Origin: Alphaproteobacteria bacterium
Lineage (GTDB): Bacteria; Pseudomonadota; Alphaproteobacteria; JAGOMX01
DNA length: 57,650 nucleotides
Assembly (NCBI GenBank): GCA_017993335.1
Contig: JAGOMX010000007.1
Location: forward strand, 1 to 57,650
Direction: 5' to 3'
A program made the position numbers and the translations under genes. Positions 20,286 to 27,894 of the stretch are shown piece after piece; the stretch's first letter is position 1, and each line of letters opens with the position of its first letter. The notes under the pieces were generated by a model. The model searched no databases. It was not told the DNA's origin and worked only from the letters and a program-made list of their open reading frames with translations.

Positions 20286-20324
20286 ATGAATAGATCATTG
20301 GCAGAAATAAAAAGGAGTGAATGA
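20286..20324 (+). promoter_or_regulatory. Possible 12-codon leader ORF in front of tssBC
   Basis: An ATG at 20286, preceded by GGGTGG, opens a 12-codon frame (MNRSLAEIKRSE). Its TGA (20322-20324) ends one base before the tssBC ATG at 20326, and it reads through the tssBC ribosome binding site AAAGGAG. Termination here could re-initiate on tssBC. The region before it (20171-20280) is very AT-rich and should hold the promoter; no convincing -35/-10 pair was assigned. Confidence 0.3.
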
Positions 20325-20325
20325 G

Positions 20326-22272
20326 ATGTTTGTAGAAAGCATACAGCATAAACTGGGTAGAGTGCGCCCACCTCGGGTTCAGATTACGTATGATGTAGAA
20401 ATTGGGAATGCAATCGAAACCAGAGAGCTCCCTTTCTTAATGGGAATTATGTCGGATCTTTCTGGGCATACAGATGGTCCTCAACCTCGTTTGCGGGATC
20501 GCAAATTTGTGGATATCGATCGGGATAATCTCAATGATGTCATGGCTGCCATACAACCACGTTTAATGCTCCACGTGGAAAACCGCCTGAGTAACGTTAA
20601 GGGTAAAGTTGCTTTTGAATTAAAATTCAAAAATATGGATGATTTTGATCCAACGCAGATTGTTTCTCAAGTTAAGCCTTTGGCCGATTTATATGTCGCT
20701 CGTGTACGTATGGCCGATCTTTTAGGTAAAATGGATGGCAACGAAGATCTGGATATGCTTTTGCAAGACATTTTGAAGGATGCAAAATTGCAAGGCGCCC
20801 TGAAAAAAGATGTGGAAAAGCTAGAAAAAGACGGAAAAGTTGGTGTCGATCTTGCCAAGGCCGTATCTAAAGGTAAATTAGTGCGGGACGAGTCTCAGCA
20901 AAAATTAGCCACAGATATGATTTCTGAATTTATAAATCAGGTTGTTGCGAAAAAAGTAGTGAGCCATGATTCAATCGCTTTCATCACGAAGAGAATCGCG
21001 GAACTGGATCAATTGATTTCAGCGCAACTCAATGAGATTTTGCATCATCCGGACTTTTTAAAGCTAGAAGGTAGCTGGCGCGGTTTGAATTACCTGGTGC
21101 ATAGCTCAGAAACAGGCAGCAACTTAAAGCTTCGTGTTCTGAACGTATCGAAAGAAGAATTAAGGAAAGATCTAGAAAGAGCTATTGAGTTCGACCAGAG
21201 CGCCTTATTCAAGAAGGTTTATGAAGAAGAGTACGGAACTTTTGGTGGTACGCCTTATTCATGCTTGCTCGGGGATTTCCAATTTGGCCGTAATCCTATG
21301 GACATGTCTTTGCTACAAAAAGTAGCGGAAGTGGCTGCCGCCGCTCATGCACCATTCTTGTCAGCTGCAGATCCATCCATGTTTGATATGGATAGCTACA
21401 CAGATCTAGGTGTACCAAGAGATATCGGTAAGATATTTGAAAGCACCGAAATGGCGAAATGGCGTTCTTTCCGCGAAAGCGAAGATTCCCGTTATGTGGC
21501 GTTGGTTCTGCCACGGGTGCTGATGCGTATGCCTTACGGATCCAGAACAAATCCAGTTATGGGAATGAACTTTGAAGAAGATGTGGATGGTACAGACAAC
21601 AGCAAGTTCTGTTGGGGAAATGCTGCCTATGCTCTAGGTGCGCGGATTACAGATGCTCATGCGAAGTATCATTGGACCGCAGCGATCCGTGGTGTAGAAG
21701 GTGGTGGTTTGGTGACAGACCTTCCTGCCTATACCTTTAAAACCACAGACGGCGATATTGCTTTGAAGTGCCCAACGGAAATAGCCATTACAGACCGTCG
21801 TGAAAAAGAATTGTCGGATCAAGGGTTCATTGCTCTCTGCCATTCGAAGGATTCTGATTTTGCGGCATTCTTTGGGATCCAGACAGCGCAAAAGTCTAAG
21901 ATGTATAACACATCGGAAGCCAATGCCAATGCTCGGTTGTCGGCTAGATTGTCTTACATTCTCGCGGCTTCTCGTTTTGCTCACTATATTAAAGTGATCA
22001 TGCGCGATAAAGTGGGATCGTTTATGGAAAGGTACGATGTATCCAAGTTCTTGAATACATGGATAGCTCAGTACGTTCTGATCACGGACAATGCAACGCA
22101 ATCAGTAAAGGCTAGTTATCCGCTTCGGGAAGCCAGAATTGATGTGGTGGATGATGCTGGAAATCCAGGTTGTTATAAGGCAACTGTCTTTTTAAGGCCG
22201 CACTTCCAATTGGAAGAGTTAACAGCTTCGTTAAGATTGGTAGCGCAGCTACCTCCGCCGGCTTCTCGTTAA
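20326..22272 (+). CDS. tssB-tssC: Fused type VI secretion sheath protein TssB-TssC
   Basis: A single uninterrupted 648-residue protein that joins the two contractile-sheath subunits. Residues about 1-160 match TssB/VipA (opening ESIQHKLGRVRPPRVQITYD, then PFLMGIMSDLSG). About 160-190 is a charged linker (VEKLEKDGKVG). About 190-648 matches TssC/VipB (HHPDFLKLEGSWRGLNYLV, FDQSALFKKVYEEEYG, AAAAHAPFLSAA, KWRSFRESEDSRY). In most bacteria these are two adjacent genes. The ATG at 20326 with AAAGGAG 8 nt upstream was chosen over an in-frame GTG at 20317 that overlaps the binding site. The Hcp-like gene follows 33 bp later. Other type VI genes (baseplate, membrane complex, ClpV, VgrG) are not in this window. 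Confidence 0.93.
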   Translation: MFVESIQHKLGRVRPPRVQITYDVEIGNAIETRELPFLMGIMSDLSGHTDGPQPRLRDRKFVDIDRDNLNDVMAAIQPRLMLHVENRLSNVKGKVAFELKFKNMDDFDPTQIVSQVKPLADLYVARVRMADLLGKMDGNEDLDMLLQDILKDAKLQGALKKDVEKLEKDGKVGVDLAKAVSKGKLVRDESQQKLATDMISEFINQVVAKKVVSHDSIAFITKRIAELDQLISAQLNEILHHPDFLKLEGSWRGLNYLVHSSETGSNLKLRVLNVSKEELRKDLERAIEFDQSALFKKVYEEEYGTFGGTPYSCLLGDFQFGRNPMDMSLLQKVAEVAAAAHAPFLSAADPSMFDMDSYTDLGVPRDIGKIFESTEMAKWRSFRESEDSRYVALVLPRVLMRMPYGSRTNPVMGMNFEEDVDGTDNSKFCWGNAAYALGARITDAHAKYHWTAAIRGVEGGGLVTDLPAYTFKTTDGDIALKCPTEIAITDRREKELSDQGFIALCHSKDSDFAAFFGIQTAQKSKMYNTSEANANARLSARLSYILAASRFAHYIKVIMRDKVGSFMERYDVSKFLNTWIAQYVLITDNATQSVKASYPLREARIDVVDDAGNPGCYKATVFLRPHFQLEELTASLRLVAQLPPPASR

Positions 22273-22305
22273 GATAAGTTGGACATGGATATGGAGAATT
22301 AAAAA

Positions 22306-22908
22306 ATGACACAGCATGATGATATCAACATCCAGTTTCCTTATGAGTACTCGGGTGAGCTCATATGGAGATCCGTTAATCTGGGCGGGAGTTATTTAAC
22401 CCGCTGCACCCAGACGCCTGAGATGATGATCCAGATGGATGGGTTCCTGGATAGCAGCCTGAAAGGTTATGAAGACCATTCGCCGCTATACTATAAGGAA
22501 TATGGCATTGGTTTGGAAAAGCATCCGGATACGAGTGTAAGCTTTCAAGGTTCAGGATCGGTGAAGCTGGAAGATTTGGTAATTGTTCTACCCCATCACA
22601 CATCTTTACCGCCCCTGGTCAAGAATCTGCGTACAGGGACAGCCATTGAAAAAATCTCGATTAAAGAGATCAGCTGGGCCGGTGGCGACAAGCCTATTGT
22701 TCGGAATGAACATGTGTTTGGTGGATGCTATTTGGTTTATTGGCGTCCAATGACATTCTGTCACTTGATGGTCATTCGTCCAGAAGAATGGTTATATAAA
22801 GCCGCTTCCTTTGATCAATCCAATGCACAAAAAAGAGGCAATACGGAAGATAAGTTCAGTACGGTCTCTGGCAGTGATAATGTGAAGATTACAGCAACCG
22901 CTGGTTAA
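22306..22908 (+). CDS. Hcp-like type VI secretion tube protein (divergent)
   Basis: 200-residue cytosolic protein without signal peptide, co-oriented and 33 bp after the sheath fusion, the place normally held by hcp. The middle (VKLEDLVIVLPHHTSLPPLV followed by LRTGTAIEKISIKEI) parallels the Hcp pattern of a conserved V-x-DL stretch, a cluster of residues before a Leu-rich helix, then a beta-strand with K-x-x-L/I. At 200 residues it exceeds the usual 155-175. Position supports Hcp strongly, sequence only moderately. A strong terminator after it ends the transcript. Confidence 0.6.
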   Translation: MTQHDDINIQFPYEYSGELIWRSVNLGGSYLTRCTQTPEMMIQMDGFLDSSLKGYEDHSPLYYKEYGIGLEKHPDTSVSFQGSGSVKLEDLVIVLPHHTSLPPLVKNLRTGTAIEKISIKEISWAGGDKPIVRNEHVFGGCYLVYWRPMTFCHLMVIRPEEWLYKAASFDQSNAQKRGNTEDKFSTVSGSDNVKITATAG

Positions 22909-22953
22909 TCAAAAAGGAAATGATGAAGCTAGTGAATAGCCCCTTCTTTTAGT

Positions 22954-23007
22954 GGCTCTGAAAGAAATCTGTGAAATTTGCACAGAGAGTCTTTCAGAGC
23001 CATTTTT
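22954..23007 (+). terminator. Strong rho-independent terminator after the type VI genes
   Basis: A 12-bp perfect stem (GGCTCTGAAAGA at 22954-22965 with TCTTTCAGAGCC at 22990-23001) has an extra inner CTGTG/CACAG pair and is followed by ATTTTT. It marks the end of the tssBC-hcp transcript. Confidence 0.88.
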
Positions 23008-23064
23008 GTATGTGTAGATTTCCCGATATGCCTAAATCTCATAGCAGATATCCTTACAATTAAT

Positions 23065-23093
23065 TTGACGGAAAAAGTTAAGGGTGATAGATC
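23065..23093 (+). promoter_or_regulatory. Sigma-70-like promoter of the lipoprotein gene
   Basis: TTGACG (23065-23070) and TAGATC (23088-23093) are separated by 17 bp and lie about 30 bp before the ATG at 23125. The -35 is good and the -10 is only fair. Confidence 0.4.
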
Positions 23094-23124
23094 TGTCAAT
23101 ATAAATACAGAAAGGTAATTCTAC

Positions 23125-23679
23125 ATGAATAACGCAATTATAAAGATTATAAGCCCTTTTTTAGCGGTTGTTGCTTTAAGCGGCTGTGCGCGTAACATTA
23201 ACTCGGATACGTACAAGGCGAGCCACGTAGGCGAAGCTTCCTTTACCTACCAAGGTGTTGTTGCCAGTGCCCGTAAAGTCCAAGTGGAAGAAGGCGAATA
23301 CTTAGGCGAGAACACAACAGGTATGGCGATCGGTGGTGTTGCTGGTGGTTTGGCTGGTAATCAATTTGGTGGTGGCTCTGGCAATGTGGCTGCAACTGTA
23401 GGGGGTGCCCTCATTGGTGGTTTGGCCGGCACGCTAGCAGAAAAAGCCCTAAAAAGCCAAGAGGCCATGGAATATGCGGTTCGCTTGAACAATGGTACGA
23501 TGATGACTGTTGTACAAGGTATGGATAATCCGCTGAGCCCAGGTCAACGCGTTCTCGTTATGACCAGTCAAGACGGCCGCTCACGCGTCGTTGCAGACCA
23601 TTCCGGCTATAATGAGGCCCAGCCTATGCTAAATACGCCAAAGCAGAGAACAGAAGTGACGATTAAGGGTGTTAGATAA
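23125..23679 (+). CDS. SlyB-like outer-membrane lipoprotein with glycine-zipper domain
   Basis: 184-residue lipoprotein. The signal peptide ends in a lipobox LSGC (Cys21), so the mature protein is lipid-anchored, most likely to the outer membrane. The middle (about 70-112) is a glycine zipper (MAIGGVAGGLAGNQFGGG ... VGGALIGGLAG), as in SlyB/Pcp and the rickettsial 17-kDa antigen. The C-terminal beta domain (YAVRLNNGTMMTVVQG ... PGQRVLVM) is also typical. It is a single-gene unit with its own promoter and terminator. Confidence 0.88.
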   Translation: MNNAIIKIISPFLAVVALSGCARNINSDTYKASHVGEASFTYQGVVASARKVQVEEGEYLGENTTGMAIGGVAGGLAGNQFGGGSGNVAATVGGALIGGLAGTLAEKALKSQEAMEYAVRLNNGTMMTVVQGMDNPLSPGQRVLVMTSQDGRSRVVADHSGYNEAQPMLNTPKQRTEVTIKGVR

Positions 23680-23700
23680 CCTTATCGGATAAACCAGATA

Positions 23701-23733
23701 AAAAGCCGATCCTAATGTGGGGTCGGCTTTTTT
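23701..23733 (+). terminator. Rho-independent terminator
   Basis: AGCCGA (23704-23709) pairs with TCGGCT (23723-23728), extended by CC/GG, and is followed by a T run through 23733. It ends the lipoprotein transcript. Confidence 0.85.
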
Positions 23734-23933
23734 ATTGTAAACAGTTATTAATTATAGAATTTAGCAGAATTGATTTCTGCAGAAATCGTTTTTGCTTCAT
23801 TTCATCAGTTTTTTCTATTTTAATGCTATTTCCATGGGGAATGACTTCTATAAAACTCAAAATCATCGATTTCATTTACTATTCGTCATCATTATAGCTA
23901 AATTCGTAAAAATGATCTTTATAGAAATCATAT

Positions 23934-23943
23934 TATCATGATA
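23934..23943. promoter_or_regulatory. Possible HipB operator
   Basis: A perfect 10-bp palindrome TATCATGATA sits about 30 bp before the hipB start and overlaps a TATACT that could be the -10 box. Autoregulation by the HTH antitoxin at such a site is usual for hip operons. The assignment is inferred from position. Confidence 0.35.
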
Positions 23944-23971
23944 TACTCAAAAATAGAGAAAAGAAGAGGAA

Positions 23972-24214
23972 GTGTTCAGAGTGGAGATTTCTGGGTCAAA
24001 GGATTTAAGTCGAATTGCTCGAGATTTGCGGAAAAAAGCGAGGCTATCTCAAGGTAGGTTAGCAGAGCTAGCCGGGCTCAGTCGCACCGCTATACAAGGT
24101 TTAGAGTCTGGTAAAGAGACGTGTCAATTAGATACAGTCTTTAAGGTCTTTAGAGTTTTGAATATCCAGATGAACTTAAGTCACCCCTTGCTTCATGAAA
24201 GGGAGGGTGCGTGA
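23972..24214 (+). CDS. hipB: HipB-like helix-turn-helix antitoxin
   Basis: 80-residue XRE-type DNA-binding protein. The helix-turn-helix spans about 22-60 (LSQGRLAELAGLSRTAIQGLE). In hip modules HipB binds operator DNA and the kinase. The start is a GTG: 23972 is the longest frame, but GTG 23981 has the better distance (about 9 nt) from the AAGAGGAAG binding site. The stop overlaps the start of hipS (TGATG), so all three genes form one coupled operon. Confidence 0.85.
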   Translation: MFRVEISGSKDLSRIARDLRKKARLSQGRLAELAGLSRTAIQGLESGKETCQLDTVFKVFRVLNIQMNLSHPLLHEREGA

Positions 24215-24564
24215 TGGAAGATATGAAAAAATCATCTCGTCGATTGCTGGTGGCCTGTCATTCAATTCCCTGTGGGTATCTGATCCAAAACCAGCGGCAT
24301 GATTATTCTTTCCATTACCTCGATAGTTATAGGGGGCCGCCTATTTCACTTACGATGCCCGTGCGACTTGCGGCTTATACATTTGATCGATTTCCGCCAT
24401 TCTTTGATGGTTTGTTACCTGAAGGACTGCAGTTGGAAGCCCTGATTCGCCAGAATAAAATTGATAAATATGATTATATGGCGCAATTAGAGGCTGTTGG
24501 GGCTGACTTGGTGGGGGCTGTGACTGTAATGCGCGATCCTTCAATTCAAGAGGGTGATTTGTAA
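24214..24564 (+). CDS. hipS: HipS, stand-alone N-subdomain-1 of HipA
   Basis: 116-residue protein equal to the N-terminal subdomain of classical HipA (Couple_hipA). Features are the beta-rich start, SLTMPVRL, and the signature FPPFFDGLLPEG. In the HipBST modules known from enteropathogenic E. coli this separate piece, not HipB, neutralises the kinase. The ATG at 24214 sits in the TGATG overlap with hipB, with GGGAGGG upstream; a GTG 3 bp earlier is also possible. It overlaps hipT by one base (TAATG). Confidence 0.85.
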   Translation: MEDMKKSSRRLLVACHSIPCGYLIQNQRHDYSFHYLDSYRGPPISLTMPVRLAAYTFDRFPPFFDGLLPEGLQLEALIRQNKIDKYDYMAQLEAVGADLVGAVTVMRDPSIQEGDL

Positions 24565-25508
24565 TGCGTTGTCCGATTACTTACGAAAAACTCCTGCCTG
24601 ATGAGTATCGCTATAGTGTGGCTGGTTTGAAACGACTATCGCCGCAGCTTAAATCCTTAAAAGATTTTCCCTATACAATGGGAGAGCAGCTAAAAGAAGC
24701 CAATCGCATGGCCTCTAAACTTTCTATTCAAGGTGTGCAGCCGAAGTTAAGTGTAATTCTGAACGTATCTCAAGAAACCTTTGATATGGCAGAACAAGGT
24801 GGAACTTATATTTTAAAGCCACAAAACCCCCAATGGAACAGCCTGCCAGAAAATGAGGATCTCACGATGCGTCTTGCATCTATGGTTGGGATCGATGTGC
24901 CTGTGCATGGTTTGTTATATTGTAAGGACGGTGCCTTAAGTTATTGGATACGGCGTTTTGATCGGCCGTCTTTACGGAGCCCGATGAAACAAAAGCTGAA
25001 TGTGGAAGACTTTGCTCAGCTTGGTCAAGAAGACAGAGAAACAAAATATAATAGCTCTATGGAAAGAGTCGCGAAAATCATTCGCCAGTTCTGTACATTT
25101 CCGGTTCTCGAGTTAGAAAAGCTTTTTCATTTAACGATCTTTAATTTCCTGGTGGGGAATGAGGATATGCATTTAAAAAATTTCTCACTGATTACCAGAA
25201 ACGGCATCGTTTCGTTATCACCGGCTTATGATTTGCTCAATACGACACTTGCCATGGGAGCCGGTGTGCGGGAAGAGATTGCTCTGACTCTCAATGGGAA
25301 AAAACGAAAACTAAAAGCAGAGGATTTCATAGACGTTTATGGCCAAGAGAGATTAGAACTTTCTCCGCAAACGATAGCGCGAATTTTACAGAGCTTTCAG
25401 ACGAATCATCCCGAGTGGATGCAATTAATTGATAAGAGTTTCCTAAACTCAGAACAAAAAATTGGTTATAAATCCATCCTAAACGAGCGTATGAGTCGTT
25501 TGTTTTAG
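24564..25508 (+). CDS. hipT: HipT serine/threonine kinase toxin
   Basis: 314-residue HipA-type kinase lacking the N-subdomain-1, which is supplied by the preceding gene. HipT/HipA kinases halt growth by phosphorylating an aminoacyl-tRNA synthetase (TrpS for E. coli HipT, GltX for HipA). The glycine-rich loop reads SIQGVQPKL at residues 54-62: Ser54 is kept and the second site is Gln56. Kinase motifs are NEDMHLKN (Asp201, Asn206) and the metal-binding Asp223 in PAYDLL. All look intact, so an active toxin is expected. Its end overlaps the convergent map gene by 4 bp. The target cannot be told from sequence. Confidence 0.88.
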   Translation: MRCPITYEKLLPDEYRYSVAGLKRLSPQLKSLKDFPYTMGEQLKEANRMASKLSIQGVQPKLSVILNVSQETFDMAEQGGTYILKPQNPQWNSLPENEDLTMRLASMVGIDVPVHGLLYCKDGALSYWIRRFDRPSLRSPMKQKLNVEDFAQLGQEDRETKYNSSMERVAKIIRQFCTFPVLELEKLFHLTIFNFLVGNEDMHLKNFSLITRNGIVSLSPAYDLLNTTLAMGAGVREEIALTLNGKKRKLKAEDFIDVYGQERLELSPQTIARILQSFQTNHPEWMQLIDKSFLNSEQKIGYKSILNERMSRLF

Positions 25509-26287
25509 GAAACGGTAAAGATCTCGTGACCTGTGGCGGTTACGCCAATGGTGTGTTCGAATTGAGCCGATAAAGATTTATCACGAGTGACAGCAGTCCA
25601 GCCATCGCTTAAGACTTTGACTTCATATCTGCCAGCGTTAATCATCGGTTCGATGGTAAAAAACATACCTTCTTTTAATTCGAGCCCTTGTCCAGGCCTG
25701 CCATAATGGATGATCTCCGGCTCGGCATGAAAGACTTGGCCTATACCATGACCACAAAAATCTTTGACGATGGAATAGCCTTTAGGTTCAATATAGCTCT
25801 GAATCGCATGACCGATGTCTCCAAGGGTAACACCAGGTTTAACAATTTCTATGGCACGCATGAGAGATTCGTAAGTGGCATCTATAAGTTTCTGGGCTTT
25901 GATACCGACTTTGCCCACGTTGAACATGCGGCTTGTATCGCCATACCATCCATCTAAAATAACGGTGACATCAATATTTACAATATCGCCTGTTTGTAAG
26001 ACTTTTTCGCTGGGAATGCCATGGCAAACCACATGATTAATTGAGGTGCAAATTGATTTCGGAAACCCACGATAATTTAGGGGGGCAGGAATTGCGCCAT
26101 GTTGAATGATAAAGTCATGACATAGCTTATCTAAATATTCCGTTGTAACACCCGGTTCAACAAACGGGGTGATATAATCGAGTACCTGCGAGGCCAATTT
26201 CCCAGCTTTACGCATAGAGTCAAAGCATTCTTGGGGGTGTAGGGTTACACCATTGTATTTAGGGTATTTAGTGACCTGATTTTGCAT
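25505..26287 (-). CDS. map: Type I methionine aminopeptidase
   Basis: 260-residue metalloenzyme removing N-terminal Met from nascent proteins. Metal ligands are in place: the two Asp in NIDVTVILDGWYGDTSRMF, His in CGHGIG, Glu in FTIEPM and Glu in SAQFEHT. The start was chosen at 26287 with GAAGGAAG upstream. This overlaps the preceding zinc-finger gene by 20 bp and so links them in one transcript. A longer frame adds 9 residues without a binding site. It is essential in most bacteria. Confidence 0.95.
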   Translation of the reverse strand: MQNQVTKYPKYNGVTLHPQECFDSMRKAGKLASQVLDYITPFVEPGVTTEYLDKLCHDFIIQHGAIPAPLNYRGFPKSICTSINHVVCHGIPSEKVLQTGDIVNIDVTVILDGWYGDTSRMFNVGKVGIKAQKLIDATYESLMRAIEIVKPGVTLGDIGHAIQSYIEPKGYSIVKDFCGHGIGQVFHAEPEIIHYGRPGQGLELKEGMFFTIEPMINAGRYEVKVLSDGWTAVTRDKSLSAQFEHTIGVTATGHEIFTVS

Positions 26288-26450
26288 GACTTCCTTCAAT
26301 TTCTTTCCATACAAATTTACAACTACAATAGGGGCAAACGATTTCGTTTTGATTGCCCATATTCAGATAAATACGTGGGTGTCGGCTATGGAGAACGTTT
26401 CCATCGCAGGTGACATCCTTTGTTGCTGTTTCCACAATTTCTTGCTGCAT
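26268..26450 (-). CDS. zf-CHCC zinc-finger protein (NDUFS6-like)
   Basis: 60-residue protein of the zf-CHCC family typical of Alphaproteobacteria and related to the mitochondrial complex I accessory subunit NDUFS6. The motif order is TCDG, HPRIYLNMG, then VCPYCSCKFV: the first Cys, His and the CPYC pair would bind one zinc. It overlaps map by 20 bp. The complex I operon sits about 9 kb away, so a role in complex I is possible but unproven for the bacterial family. Confidence 0.85.
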   Translation of the reverse strand: MQQEIVETATKDVTCDGNVLHSRHPRIYLNMGNQNEIVCPYCSCKFVWKEIEGSHAKSGH

Positions 26451-26506
26451 GATTGATCTTTCTTTTTATTTTCTCTCACCATCATAAAAGATACACCGCA
26501 AAATGC

Positions 26507-27844
26507 CTAGGGTATTTGCAAAGCTTTTTTGGGAAAGATAAATTCGTTATTTACCTTCATCAAATGCAAGCAGATAAGCAAGGGAACGATCGAGGCAAGA
26601 ATGGCTAAATTATAAAAATGAATCCATCCCAGATATAAAACAAGCGTTCCAGAAAACCAAGAAAATACAGTCCTGCCCAGATTGACAATCGATGTTAATA
26701 AGGCCAGCTGAGTCGCCGCATAAACCGGATTGCTTAAGGTGAGCTGATAGGCAAATAAAGCGGCTGTTCGCATGCCGGCAGTAAAATGCTCGAAGGCAAT
26801 AGAGGCATAAAGCACGCGCATATTATAGCCATATTTATAGGTCAGGATGTACATAAGTGTTGCAATCATGTGCAGGAAGCAAAAATATAATAGACTGCGA
26901 TTAAATCCTATCCGGGTTATCAAAATACCCCCAAAAAGCCCCCCGGCAATACTGGTGCACATGCCGAATATTTTTGTGGTGTCGGCTATTTCTGTCCGCG
27001 AATAGCCTAACTCTAAATACATCATATGGGGCATCGTACCGATAATATTATCGCCAAATTTGTAAAAAAACATAATTCCTAATGCCGCAAGCCAACCACT
27101 GCGGGAGAAAAAATCGACGAATGGACAGATAACTGCCGCATAAAGCCACGAAAAGATAATATTCAAACGGCGGGGTAGTTTGGGTTGCCTGGCTAAATAT
27201 TCGTGGATCTTTTTTTCTTGTAGAAGTGTTTCTGGGTTAATCAGGGGTGTGGGCTCTTGAATACATAACGTCGTAAAAATACCCACGCAAACCGTTATCG
27301 CCATCAACAAATAGACAGCTTCCCAAGACATATAGACAGATAGATACAAGGATCCTGCACCACCCAAAAGCATGCCTAGCCTTCCGCCCATAACGCCGAT
27401 AGCTTCGCCGGGGCCGTAATCTTCTTTATGGAGTCTCTCCATTTGATACGCCAGCATGACGGCCTGCTGCGTGGCGGCAAAAAAACTTGTGAGAATAGCC
27501 AGTTCTATAGAGGGCGGCGCATAATAAAAAGAGCTTAAAGAGAAAAATAGCCCCAGCTGGCTAAACAGTAACCAGGCTCGTCGCCTGCCGAATCGTTGCG
27601 TTAAATAAGGAATGGGGGCTCTATCAATAAATGGAGCCCATAAAAAACTCACGCAAGAGGGGAGCGCCGCAATCGCATAGTGAGCAATGGTCTCGTTGTC
27701 GTAACCTATACTTTTAAGCCAGATAGCAAGGGTGGATGCCGTTAAAAAATATGGAATGCCTGTGGAAAATCCTAATAAACCAATCGCAATAAATTTCTTT
27801 TGCGTAAAAATACCTAACCAATTTTTAAGAATACTATGCGGCAT
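26507..27844 (-). CDS. ampG: AmpG-like MFS permease (PAT family)
   Basis: 445-residue inner-membrane transporter with about 12 transmembrane helices. AmpG landmarks are GLLGFSTGIPYFLTASTLAIW at the N-terminus (cf. the GFSSGLP motif), LPSCVSFLWAPFIDR, and RFGRRRAWLL in loop 2-3. AmpG imports anhydromuropeptides for cell-wall recycling. PAT-family relatives carry other substrates, so the substrate is a family-based guess. It is transcribed on its own strand block between typA and the zinc-finger gene. Confidence 0.75.
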   Translation of the reverse strand: MPHSILKNWLGIFTQKKFIAIGLLGFSTGIPYFLTASTLAIWLKSIGYDNETIAHYAIAALPSCVSFLWAPFIDRAPIPYLTQRFGRRRAWLLFSQLGLFFSLSSFYYAPPSIELAILTSFFAATQQAVMLAYQMERLHKEDYGPGEAIGVMGGRLGMLLGGAGSLYLSVYMSWEAVYLLMAITVCVGIFTTLCIQEPTPLINPETLLQEKKIHEYLARQPKLPRRLNIIFSWLYAAVICPFVDFFSRSGWLAALGIMFFYKFGDNIIGTMPHMMYLELGYSRTEIADTTKIFGMCTSIAGGLFGGILITRIGFNRSLLYFCFLHMIATLMYILTYKYGYNMRVLYASIAFEHFTAGMRTAALFAYQLTLSNPVYAATQLALLTSIVNLGRTVFSWFSGTLVLYLGWIHFYNLAILASIVPLLICLHLMKVNNEFIFPKKALQIP

Positions 27845-27868
27845 TTATATCATTCCAGAAATGGAAGT

Positions 27869-27891
27869 AAGGGGGCCTAAGCCCCCTTTTT
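27869..27891. terminator. Hairpin terminator between ampG and typA
   Basis: GGGGGC (27871-27876) pairs with GCCCCC (27881-27886) and is followed by TTTTT on the plus strand. On the minus strand the hairpin lies directly after the typA stop, with a shorter T-rich tail (TTACTT). It most likely terminates typA. Confidence 0.7.
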
Positions 27892-27894
27892 ACA

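Noticed and set aside
20326-22908. Contractile phage tail or tailocin instead of type VI secretion
   Set aside because: The sheath sequence matches TssB/TssC specifically, and no tail fibre, baseplate, holin or other phage genes are nearby.
24211-25508. A hipA gene broken by a frameshift
   Set aside because: The split falls exactly at the N-subdomain-1 boundary, the second gene has its own start in a TAATG overlap, and kinase motifs are intact. This matches HipS/HipT rather than a decayed HipA.
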